DNA of 64,000 nt from Emiliania huxleyi CCMP1516 (Eukaryota; Haptophyta; Isochrysidales; Noelaerhabdaceae): the NCBI RefSeq assembly GCF_000372725.1, contig NW_005200104.1, forward strand, positions 52,456 to 116,455. The letters are read 5' to 3'. Below are positions 30,073-40,900 of this stretch, one piece after another. The stretch's first letter is position 1. The number at the start of each line of letters is the position of its first letter. The position numbers were made by a program, and so were the translations under genes. A model generated the notes under the pieces. The model made no database searches. It saw nothing but the letters and a program-made list of their open reading frames with translations, and was not told the DNA's origin.

Positions 30073-31764
30073 CACAGTTTGGAAAAAAGAAATCGTCGGG
30101 CGGGAAGCGCGGGCGCGGCGGAAAGCTGGCGCGAAAAGAGCCATTGCGCAAGCATGGATGTTGTGGGCGTGTACGGCTGCGCCCCCCCACGCGCAGGAAT
30201 CCGTCAGTCCAGCGCTGCGGGCGCGGCGTGCGACCGTCCCCACGACGGTGGCGGCGCCGACGGCGTCTGCAGAGGACGGCGAAAGCCCGGCGGCGGCGAG
30301 GGAGAGTCTATGGGCGGCGCTGCAACGGATGTTGCCGGGCGTCTTCGATCGGTCGATGGAGCCGGTGGCGCCGGCGGCGCACGACCGCGCCACCGCCGAC
30401 GAGTTGATGCAGCCACCCCCGAAGAGAAAGGTGGGGGTGGCGCACGCCACGCACGCCACGCACGCCACGCCCGCCGCCGCCACCGCCGCCGCCTTTGTCG
30501 ACGCTTTGGGCCTCGTCGTGCTGCCCGTCGGCTGCGCCGAGTCGGAGGCCGCTCCTGCGACACCGCGGAACGGGCAGGTCCTCGAGGAGGAGGCGGACGA
30601 CGAGGACGATGTGGCGGCGAGGGCGGAGAGCGAGGCCGGGAGCGGCGAGGCACGGTCGGTCGGCGAGGTGGAGGAGGAGCTGGAGGTGGAGGCGCCGGCG
30701 GTGGCGGTGGTGACAGAGGCGGAGGGCTTGCGCTTGCACCTCTCCAGCAACGGCAGCACTGGCTACAAGAACGTGGTCAAGGATGGCTCGCGCCGTCTGA
30801 ACCACAGCGTGTCCCGACTCGACCGCCGGCGTCCCGGTCCGGGGGTGTTTCTCTTCTTATCCGTTACCATGTAGAGCAAGCGGGGCTTGCACGTGGTAGC
30901 GGCGGCTCAAGATCCCAGCGATCTCGAGTTCTTCACGCTAATCCACTGTGCGCCGCGGCTTCGCCGCGCCCATCCAAGCCCAGGGCTTGGTTTGCTGATA
31001 ACCGCATCTCGCTCTGCGCATCTCTGAGGCTACCCGCGCGCCGACTGCTACGCGCGCGGCGAGAGGCGCACCCCATCGGGGACAGGATTGAGGCCCCTGT
31101 ACAAGCTCGGCAACACTGCCGTCGTTGCCCTCCCGAGCCCTCAACACGATGCCGCACATTGCGCAACCCGTTCTGCGCACATGCCGCAGGGAGGAGTTTT
31201 CACTCTGCCGTCCGAGTTTCTCCTTCCTGCAGGGCGAGAGACATCAGCCTCTCTACTTCCAGGAGAACATCTACGCCACACGCTATCCCGACGGTGCGTC
31301 CACAACCCACACTCTCGCTGCAGTCGATCCAGCCCTCGCACTCCCCACTGGAGATCTAGCCGAGGCCCCGGCGGACAGGATTGGAGCCCCTGTGCTGCGT
31401 CTGTGGTGATATGTGGGGGACACTTTCTCCTCCCTATTCATGTCAGTCACTCGACTGCGTCGAGGGGGGGGACGTCTGAACCACAGCGTGTCCCGACTCG
31501 ACCGCCGGCGTCCCGGTCCGGGTGTGTTTCTCTTCTTATCCGTTACCATGTAGAGCAAGGTCGAGGGCGGGCCCTTTCGGGCTCGGGCCGCCCTCTCGCC
31601 CGCACCTCTGCGGGGCTTGCACGCGCGCTTCAAGGCGGAGTACAGGGCGGGCGAAAGGGAGGTCTACATCGGCTCCTTCGACACGGCGGTCGAGACGACA
31701 AGTTCCCGTCCGTCGAGACTCGCAAGAATCTCGCTGCAGAGCTGCGCGAGAGGAGATTTTTAGG
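30035..31764 (+). pseudogene. AP2/ERF-domain gene interrupted by duplicated intron-like DNA
   Basis: The first part (30035-30793) encodes an acidic/Ala-rich region with a THATHATPAAA repeat, then the start of an AP2 DNA-binding domain: EGLRLHLSSNGSTGYKNVVK, DGSR. The second half of the domain appears 830 bases later at about 31623-31695: ARFKAEYRAGEREVYIGSFD, TAVE. Here the sequence leaves the family pattern (expected AAVAYARA) and runs to a stop at 31764. Between the halves lie two direct copies of an 80-100 bp segment. The whole may be a gene with a large intron, but the truncated domain end and the repeat-born start favour a relic. AP2-like proteins are transcription regulators in plants and algae. 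Confidence 0.55.
30797..31625 (+). repeat. Pair of direct repeats inside the AP2 gene
   Basis: Bases 30797-30873 and 31476-31552 are nearly identical (GTCTGAACCACAGCGTGTCC...TTATCCGTTACCATGTAGAG). The identity resumes with CGGGGCTTGCACG at about 30882 and 31611, because the right copy has about 55 extra bases. The 600-base interval between them also carries a shorter duplicated phrase (GGACAGGATTG-GCCCCTGT at about 31080 and 31376). Confidence 0.75.
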
Positions 31765-32012
31765 ATTTTAGCAATACCAAATTTGTTTTGTTTGCTGCGC
31801 GTGACGCCGAGAAAGCGGCAGAGGTCTGTCTGGCGCCAAGCCGGTGCCTGCGCGGTCAGAGGAAGGGGTCGGCGCCTTTGCAGCTGCAACTTAGGAGAGC
31901 AATCACGTAGACAAGTATTAGATCGTTCATGACAAAAAAAGAAAAAAGCCGCCGGAGTTTGGCGGATTTTTGGCGTCGGGGTATCGCGACACTACCCGCT
32001 GTCCTTCCAAGC
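31765..32012. other. Short intergenic stretch
   Basis: It includes TTTAGGATTTTAGCAATACC (31758-31777), which is the reverse of the GGTATTGCTAAAA word seen near 18640 and 49556, so another edge of that repeat family may lie here. Confidence 0.35.
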
Positions 32013-33978
32013 ATGTCGTCCCCGGACGGTCCGCCTTCGCCGATGAAGGAGAAGGTTGACCTGGCCAAGGAAAAGGCCGGTGAGCGGTCGACCCCTGCAT
32101 CGCGCGCGGGCCGGGACCTGCAGCGCGCGCCTAAGCCCTGATTCCCGCCCGCTCCGCAGCCGAGTATGCGGCGATTGGCAAAGAGTACGCGGCGGCAGGC
32201 GCACAGAAGGCAAAGGAGCTGGCGGGCAAGGTGCTGGCCAAGGACGAAAGCGGTGGTTACCTTGTCGTCAACGAGGGTGCGTCAAACCCACAGCTGGCAC
32301 ACGCACGCACCACGCCTGAGGGCACACACGCTGCACGCTCCTCCTCTCCTCCGTTTCCATCTCCCTCGCTCCCTCCCTCCATGCTCTCCCTCCGCCCCTC
32401 CTTCTCCTCCCTCGTACCTCCCCTCCCTCCCCCCAATCTCTCCACCCCGTCCTTCCCTCCTCACCCTCCCTCCTAAATGCGCTTTCTCCGTTCCTCCTGT
32501 CCCTCCGCCCTGCCTCCCTCGCCCCCCTCCTTTTCCTCCCTCCCCTCCCTCCCTCCGTCCCGACCTTCTGACCCGGCGGGCCCTGCGTGTGGCTCTGCAG
32601 CCAAGGCGCGATACCAGGCTATTGCTGCGCGCGGCGCTGCCTTTTCAAAGGACATTCTGGACAAGGCCGACATCTCGCAGGAGGACCTGTCCAAGCTGCA
32701 CCGCATACCGGCGGTGGTGTCGCTCGCCTCGCTCGTCATCGGACTGCTGCTCATCTTTTCTCACTACAATACGGGGTGGGTCAGGGGCATGATGTGGATC
32801 AATGGGGAGGTGCGCCCGCAGCGCAAACGCCCGACGTGCACAGCCTCTGCTCGACGTGATATATATATATATATTACAGCCTCTGCTCGACGTGCACAGC
32901 CTCGCGCCCGACCGCTGCGCGGCCGCCTGATCTCTGCGCGGCAGGTGTACGAGGCCTACGTCTCAACGACCACGGCCGAGCTGGGCAAGGACGGCGCTGA
33001 CTCGGACGTCTTGAAGAAGTACTTTGACGGCTGCGGCAGCGGCTTGTTCGGCAATGGTAAGACCTGCGCGCTGTCCACGCTGTGCGCCGGCCCGACCACG
33101 CCGTACGACAAGCCGGAGAAGTCGACGCCGGACCAGGCGTGGTGCGACCTCGAGGACGCGGGCGGGCTTGCGAACACGCTCCTGACTGTGGGCCTGATCC
33201 CGGGGCTCGGCACCTTCATCCTCACCTTCATCTTTGCGGCAAAGGAGATCGGCAAGGCGGGCTCGTCCTCTCCAGAAGAGTAGTGATGGTGGGCATCATA
33301 ACGATGATGATGAGAATCATGAACGCAAGGTGGGGCTCGTCCTCTCCAAGGCCGAGTCGCAGGGCATCTCGATGACGGCGCAAAAGTACATCATCGCCGG
33401 CTGCTGGATCGCCTTTTGGGGCTTCCTCTTTGTCTCGATGGTCGCGTACGCGGCGACGGTCCCAGACACACTCGGCGTCGGACTGCTCACGCTCGAGGCG
33501 AGACCACCCCTCACCACGGAGCACTGCACTTCACACTGGGTCCCCGAACCACTGACTGGCCGCCCTCCCGGCCCAGGCCTCCTTCGGCGTCGTCCGCCTC
33601 TCCTTCCTCCTCGTCACTGTCTTTGGCGCCCTCCTCATCGTCACTCTCTTCGACCTCTGGCGACCAGACGGCTTCATCGAGGCGAGCCCGCCGCACCCCA
33701 CCGCACCCCTCCGCCGCCCCGCCTGCCGCCCCACCCGCCGCCCCGCCTGCCGCCTCGGCTGACGTCCCTCCCCTGCGCAGGCGTGGATGGAGTTCTCAGA
33801 GACGCCCTGCCTCTCCGCAAAGAAGGCGCGCCTCCCACCCCCTCGCCGCAGACCCCTGCGGCGCCTACCCCTACCCAACGCCCGAGCCCGCCCCATCGCG
33901 CTCCAGGCGCTCTACATCGAGCTCATGCTGCAGCTCGCTTGCTACCTCGCCATGTTTGTCGACGAGGTCAAGGTGGGC

Positions 33979-34043
<65 letters not shown>

Positions 34044-34479
34044 CACCCGCTTCCCGCCCGCCGCCCGCCGCCCGCCCCGCCACCGTCCGAGACGCGAGGT
34101 CGTCGGTGCTCTTGGGGGCTTGCACTCACCGCCCGGCTGCTCCCCCCCCTCCGCGCGGCAGTGGGAGATGCTGCTGGTCGTGATCTGCGCGTACTACGTG
34201 GACGCCAAGGTCAAGAACTTCATGGTGATGTACGTGGTGCTCACGACCGCCTCCATCCTCTTCGACCTCATCACGCTCAACTTCATGCCGCAAGACTGGC
34301 AGGTCTACACGCCGGGGCAGGCATTCACGCACGGCCTCTTCATGGTCGTGCTCATCCTCAAGTTCCTCATTCTCGGGACAATATACCTGTACGAGAAGGA
34401 GAACGACGGCGAGAGCAGCGGGTGGAAGCAGATGGCGCCCGACCCGGAGAAGGGCGAGGAGGACGAGATCGCAGAGTAG
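32013..34479 (+). CDS. Multipass membrane protein, nine exons, unknown
   Basis: All exons join in frame: 32013-32079, 32160-32276, 32601-32809, 32945-33256, 33330-33497, 33577-33681, 33781-33825, 33907-33972 and 34162-34479, giving 468 residues. The N-terminus is charged and helical (PMKEKVDLAKEKAAEYAAIG). Hydrophobic spans follow, roughly seven: IPAVVSLASLVIGLLLIF, NTLLTVGLIPGLGTFILTF, YIIAGCWIAFWGFLFVSMVA, SFGVVRLSFLLVTVFGALLI, ALYIELMLQLACYLAMF, then two or three in the last exon. A Cys-rich luminal-type loop (CGSGLF..CALSTLCAG) precedes span 2. The C-tail is acidic (KGEEDEIAE). Introns 1-3 and 8 are GT-AG; introns 4-7 are GC-AG. Intron 4 (33257-33329) begins with a copy of exon 5. I do not recognise the family; conserved spans and exact phases make it a sound gene. 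Confidence 0.75.
33977..34043 (+). repeat. (CCG)n microsatellite in an intron
   Basis: A near-pure CCG triplet run of about 66 bases lies within intron 8 of the multipass membrane protein gene, between FVDEVK and WEMLLVV. Confidence 0.8.
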
Positions 34480-34960
34480 GGCCTGCGTAGCAGCGCGGAC
34501 TGCCCCCTCCGCGTGTGTGCGAGGGAGACCTCCCTAGAGCACTAGAGCAGAGCTCGCGCAACACACGCGCAGGGCCGTGCCCACCGGTCGCCGAGGCCGC
34601 GCACCCAGGCCCCACGGCGGGGGTGGCGGCGAGGGTTCGGAGAGCGGGGAGGCGGAGGGCACCCATGTCTCGCGTCCCAGGGAGAGCTTCTTAATGTGAT
34701 GTGCATCAGTGTCTCGGTCTCTCTTGCGTTCTCTATTGGTGCGGCTGCGGGTTTCGCGGCGCCTCTCTCGTGTTTAGAGGTCGTAAAAGCGAACAACACA
34801 GCTGACATCAGCTGGTGAGAGAGACCACCCCGCCCCGTGTACGAGTACAGCACACACGTAAAGGAACGACACAAGAGTCAGGGGCGGGGGTAATCGAATC
34901 TCTCGAGAGGACGTTGGTGGCTTTGATTGGTCATGCACATCATGCACACAAGTACAAGTA
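34480..34960. other. Intergenic between convergent genes
   Basis: These are the 3' flanks of the membrane protein gene (+) and the VPS13-like gene (-). No gene or strong repeat is seen. An alternative last exon of the VPS13-like gene may reach into its right edge. Confidence 0.4.
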
Positions 34961-34992
34961 GCTGATTGTAGGAAGGCGGCGGCAGCTCGCAC

Positions 34993-37900
34993 TTACCTTG
35001 CTGCCGCCGGGTTGCCCTCCTCCTCCTGCTCTAGGATGGAGGAGGGCGTCAAGGAGCGCGGCGCCACGCCCCCGTGGCTGTCCTCGCTCTCGTCCCAGAG
35101 GCTGGTCGAAGCGCTCAGCTCGCTCATCTCGCGGCCAAGCGCTGTGGCAGCGGAAGAGCTCGACTCGCCGAGGCCGCCGCGCGTGAGGGCCCGCGACTGC
35201 TGCAGCACCGTGCGGCGCGTGCGCGCGTAGAAGGATGCGGTCGTGATGCGCGAGGCGAGGTCGGCGGCGAGCTGCTCCGAGTAGCACGCCACTCGCACGC
35301 GCTTCTCGACAGGTGCGCCGCCGCCGCGCAGCATGCGCCGCTCGCTTGTCTCGGAGGAGACGATGGACGAGGCCTTGTCGCTCAGCTCGCTCGCCTCGCG
35401 CGAGAGGTCGCCTCGCGCGCCCCCCGCGCCGCGGCGGCTGACGAGCACGAGCAGCAGCCTGTCGCCGTCCGGCTCGGCGCCCGCAACCTTGCGCAGCTGC
35501 AGGTTGAGGGTGGCGGTCCAGCTCCCGGTGTCAACCACGAGCAGCCGCACGCCGGTGAGAACCAACACGGCCGCCCTGGCGCGGCTGCCCTCGCCGGGCG
35601 GTGGGCTGGGCGCGGGCGGCGTCAGCAGCTCGAAGTGGAGCAGCGCCTCGCTTGCGTACCGCCCCTCCCCCGCCGAGTGGAGCACCTGCTGCGCGAGCGC
35701 CTCCGAGAGCGAGTAGGGCACGAGCCGCCGCTGGGGCGCGCCAGCCGCCGCGGTGTTCGGCTGGAGCCGGCGCGGCGGGCGACGCCTGCCCACCCGCGCC
35801 GAGTGTGTCGACGTCGCCTCCGTCTCGCCGCCAAGGCCCTGCACGGCGCCCGTCATGCCCGAGGCGAAGGCGAGCGCGCCTGCCGTCGGCCGGATCGCCG
35901 CGCCGGCGATGCCCTTGCCGACGCCGATGGAGAAGCCACGCATGCCGTCCGACATCGCCCCCTTGACCGGCTCGCGCACGATGCCCACCACGCCAGAGAG
36001 GATGCCGAGGCCGAGCTTGGTGGTCCCGTCGACCAGGTGGCGGCCAGACTCCTTGGCCGCCGCCTTGGCGCCGCGCGAGTCGAGGCCGTGGCGCCGCTCC
36101 GACTCGCGCGCCTGCGCCCAGCGGCCGCCGCTCTTGCCCATGTCCATCGCGGCGAGCGCGCGGTCCGTGGCCCGCTCGAGGCCGCCGACAAACTTGCCGA
36201 TTGAGTTGATCGGCGCGCCGATGCTGTTCTTCGCAAACGAGGCGCTGCCGGCGGCGACGGCGCGGCCAAACTCGCGCGGCCGCTGCACGACCGCCTTGGC
36301 GGGCAGGTAGAACAGGTCCTTGACGCCGGTGCCCCACGAGCGCATGAAGCCGACCGGGTCGCCGAGCATGTCCACCTGCAGCAGCACGAGCATTAGCTGG
36401 CGGAGCAGCGAGAACTTGTAGTGGTTGAGCAGCGTGAGGGCGAGCTCCTCGGCCGTGCCGACGAGGTGCTCGCGGAGCAGCGCCGAGAGGTGGATCGCCG
36501 CGTCGTCGATGTGCGGGATCGGCACGAGCAGGAGCGGGGCGCCGCGCTCGAGGCCGAGGTTGTTGTTGTGGTGGAACGTGATCGAGAGCCGCACCGGGTG
36601 CAGCTCGAGCCTCCGGAAGTACTGCAGCCGCTGCGGCGCCCCGTATCGCAGCAGGTCGCGCGCGGAGCGGTTGAGCCCGCCGCCGCGGCGGCGCTGCTGC
36701 CTCGCGACGAGGGGCGGCTGCGGCGCCGCCGCGTCGGCCGTGCCCCCCCCGATCCCGCTGCCGGCCGGTCCCGCTGCGACGACCGGCTGCGGCGCAGGGG
36801 ATGCGGGCGGCTGCACCGCCTGCGAGCCGTTGAGGAGGCGGATGAGGCTGGGCAGCCGCGCAGCGTAGGCAAAGTCGAGGAGGGCCTGGATTAGGATCGG
36901 CTCGGCCGCGAGCTCGAGCTCGAGCAGACGGCATGAGGCGTACTCCCACCAGTCGACGGCGGCGCCCGCGGCGCGGAGCTGCTTGACGACGGAGAGGTGC
37001 AGCGCGTGCGTGCCCGGCTTGGGATTCGGGTCCGCGAGGGAGAGCACCGCCGGCAGCGTCGCGTACTGCAGCTGGTTGTCGATCTGAAACGAGGACAGGG
37101 CAAACTCGAAGGTGGCGGCGGTGGTGGAGAGGACGGCGTCCAGCTTGAGGCCGGTAGCGGAGACGTAGAGACACTCCTCGCCGCCCGCGGCGTGCACCAC
37201 CGACAGGCCGACGCCGACGACGTCGACGACGATGATCAAGTTCGCCTCGTCCACCGAGAGGCTCGACATCGCGGCGGGCGGCCGCTCCTCCGTCAGCGTG
37301 AGAACGCGCACGCCGTCGAGCAGCTCGACAGTCGCCCACGCCACCGTCTCCTCCTGCCGTCGCGAGCTCGAGCCCTTCCGCCGCCGGCTGTTTGACCTCT
37401 CCAGGAGGCTCTCGTCCTCGCCCTCCTCCTCCGCGCTGGGCCGGCCGCTGTCGGTGGACACGCCACGGGCCGCGGCCGGTCGGTGCGAGCCAAGGGCGAG
37501 GGACTGGTCGAAGGCGTCGAGGTTGACTGGCTGGGCCTCGACTACGGGCACCGCCGCCCCGTGGGCCCGCCCCGCCTCCGACGAGCGGTGGAGTGAGACG
37601 CACAGGGTGTGGTCCAACGCCGACTCCGCCCATGCGAAGGGCGCCGCGCGGCTGGCGGCGACGCGGTGCGGTGAGGCAGCCGCGCGCTCGACGCCGCGCT
37701 GCCAAAACGTGGCGACGAACGAGGTTTGGTTGTCGACGCGGATCGGGGACGGGACGGAGGGCGGTGCGAGCTCAAAGGTGACCTCAATGCGCGCGTCGAC
37801 GAGCTCGACCGAGACGAGCAGCCGGAGCAGGGACGGCCACCAGCCCTCCTCCTCGGGGGGGACGCCCTGCCAGCAAAAGACGAGGAAGCTGCCCGGCGCG

Positions 37901-40900
37901 TCGATCGGAAAGGCGCTCGACCAGCCCTCGTCTGGGCCGGGGACAAAGCCTCGCTCGCCCTGGCCGGGCGCCGGCCGCACGCGCAGCAGCGACTCCTCCT
38001 TCGTCGACGGCCAGTGCCACGGCGCGCGCTCTCCCGCTGCAAGCGGAGCGGCGGTGCGATCGCGCGGCACAACCTCGCGCGTGCGCCTGATGATCCGCGA
38101 GGTGCTGCGCTCGCGCCCACTCGCCTTGGCGCGCGCGGCGGCGTCTGCGTCGGATGGCTCCTGCGCCGCCGCTGCCGCTTTCGCGGTGCTGCCGAGGCCG
38201 CCGCTCTTCGGGTCGTGTTGCTCGCACTCTAGCGCGAGCCCGACGCGGTTGCTCAGCCAGAAGCGCTGCACAAACGTGACCACCTTGATACGGCCGTGGT
38301 CGGCGCCCTGCAGCGGCGCGAGGTGGAGCGCGAGGTCGTACCGACCGGCGCGCAGCGAGCGCGCCGCGCTCGCGCCGAGCTCGAGCTGGCCCAGCCCGAC
38401 GAGCAGCGAGAAGGAGGGCGACCAGCCGCCGTCCGCCTCGCCGGGCCGCCCGCCGCCGGACGGCGCGAGGGGCGCCTGCCGCATCACCGCGTCGGGCGCG
38501 ACGCGCACTGCGATCGCGTGGCGCGCTCCAGGCCCGACCGACTGGAGCAGCGTCTGGTTGTCGTTGAGCCGCGACTCCTCCTCCTCGGCGCGCGCCTCCT
38601 CCGTGACGACAGCGGCCGCTGCCGACGCGGCGGCCGCGGCGGCGTGCACTGCGGCGGCGGCGACGTCGCGCACGCCGCCGGCGGCGACGTCGGCCGCCGA
38701 CTTCGATGGCGAGAGCGGCTTTCGGTGCGGCCCCTCGTGCGCTCCGGCGGTGGCCTCGGAGGCGGGCGAGCCCAAGTCGGGTCCTAGCTCCGCAGCGGCC
38801 GCCGCGTCGGGTGCGTCGATCAGAGCCTTGCGGTCGCGCGCCGGCTTGCCGCCGATGCGAAACTCCAGGGTGAGCCCGGTCCCGTTGATCAGCCAGTGGG
38901 TGGCGTAGACCTGAAGCAGCTGCCGAGCGCAGCGGCATCCCGACCGGAGCTGCACGAGCAGCCGGAGCACGGAGTTCTTGTCTCGCCGCCGCCCATTCTG
39001 CCGCTTCTCGAGCCGGTTGCCGCCGCCACCGCCACCGCCGCCGCTGCCGACGCTGCTCTCCTCCAAGCCGACCTCGGCGAACTCCTGCCGCACATGCTGC
39101 CGCGGCCGAAGCCGCACCATCTCCAACCGGTCGGCGGCAGCGAGCCGGCCGCGCGAGTCGAGGTCTATGGGCGAGGACCAGTCGTAGCCGGGCAGCCGCA
39201 GCTGGAGCGCGTACCTGCCTCCGGCCACCATGCAGCAGATCTCGTGCAGCTCCCCGTGGGGAGGCAGCTCGTCGCGGGCGACGGGCGGCTCGCCGCGGCC
39301 GCTCGTGATGCGCCACTCGAGCGGCTCGGGCAGCAGGTTCTGCACCGCCGCCGGGGCCTGCAGCAGCACCGTGGCCGGGCAGCCGGTGACGGAGGTCGCC
39401 TTGACGGGAAAGCGCCAGCACGTGGCCAGCAGGTGGCATCGCTCGCCGAGTGGCAGCGGCCGCACGACGAAGGGCTGCAGCGGCACGCGCGGCCGCTCGA
39501 GGAAGGGCGAGGGCGTGAGCTCGGGCGGCGCGCTCGGGGCGGCGCCCATCTCTGTCGGCAGGAGGTGGTCGCCCCGCGAGACGGCGAGCATCTGCGAGAG
39601 GATCGCGAGCACCGGCGCGCGCGCGCCGAAGAAGGTGAAGCGCTCCTCCGACGTGGTGCAGGCGAGCGAGATCGAGTTTGGCGCCGGCGACTCGCACGGC
39701 TCGACCGAGAGCACCTCGTCGAAGGCGTAGACCGCGCGCGTCTCGCGGCCGAAGAGCGAGCCCTTGAAGCAGAGGTAGCGCTGCGTCACGTACAGCTTGC
39801 CCTTCGAGGAGCCCTCCGCGTGGACCAGCGCGCAGCCGAACTCGGCGAGCACGAAGAGCGACGGGTCGTGCTCGAGGCCAAACTTGGAGCGCAGCGCGAC
39901 GTTCTCGGTGAGCCGCTCGCGCGCGAGCAGCGGTGAGCAGCGCGAGACGAGCGTCTCAAGCAGGTGGCGCACGTGGTTGGGCGCCGCGAAGCCGGTGAGC
40001 ACCACCGACGCGGGCCCGCGCCCGCCCGCGAGCGTGAGCGTTATGCCCTTGGAGGCGGGGAGCTTGCCCGACTTTTTCCGCACGTCGGCGATGCTGGAGT
40101 AGGGGAGGGAGAGCTCGCGCCGCTCCTTGACGAAGGCGGTGCGGCTGCCGAGGAAGTACAGCGCCGCCGAGCCGAGGTAGAGGTCGCCGGCGTGCGCCGT
40201 CGCCGTCGCCTTGCTCAAGACGGACGCCTCCGAGGCGCTGAGCGTGCACGTGACGAGCTTGACGAGGTGCTCCGACTCGGGCGCCCCGCTCAGGCTGCGC
40301 CACGCCGCCTCCTCCTCCGCCTCGGGCGGCGGCTCGTCGTGCATCAGCAGCGCGCCCAGCCACAGGTGGGGCGGAGCGGTGCCGAGCGCCGCAGAGACGT
40401 CCGCCGCGTCCAGCGCCGCCGCCACCGCTGCGGACAGCGGCTCGCCGCCGCCACAGTCGACGAGGCGAAGCCCGCCCTGCAGGTGCGAGCGCGCGACGGG
40501 TAGCGTGCCGCCGCCCGGGCGCAGCAGCCCGGCATGCTGCAGCGGCTCGCCGGGCAGGTCCATGTCCACCGCCAGCGTGCGCTGGGTGCAGTTGACGAGG
40601 CTCATCATCGAGCGGATCACGAGCCACGTGCCGCCGTCCCGGTCCTCCACCTCGCAGACGAGCGCGCGGGCAAGAGGCGCCGGCGCGGCGCCCTCGTCGG
40701 CCACCGTCACCGGAATCACGCTCGTGCCTGGCTGGTTGACGACGAGGCCGGCGAAGGGCGCCGCGCCCTCGATCTGCACCGTCAGCCGCCGCGGCAAGTC
40801 CTCGCACCAGCCGCCCACCGCCATCCGGGCCGCGGCCGCGCGGTCCCAGAGGTCGAGCCTCGCGGTGCCGCCCGCCGCGAGGCGGCACGGCGCATCGGGC

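Noticed and set aside
35531-37705. Long Arg/Gly/Ala-rich minus frame overlapping the VPS13-like gene
   Set aside because: It is a shadow of the VPS13 C-terminal coding region in another frame; it has no independent homology and the VPS13 frame reads conserved motifs there.
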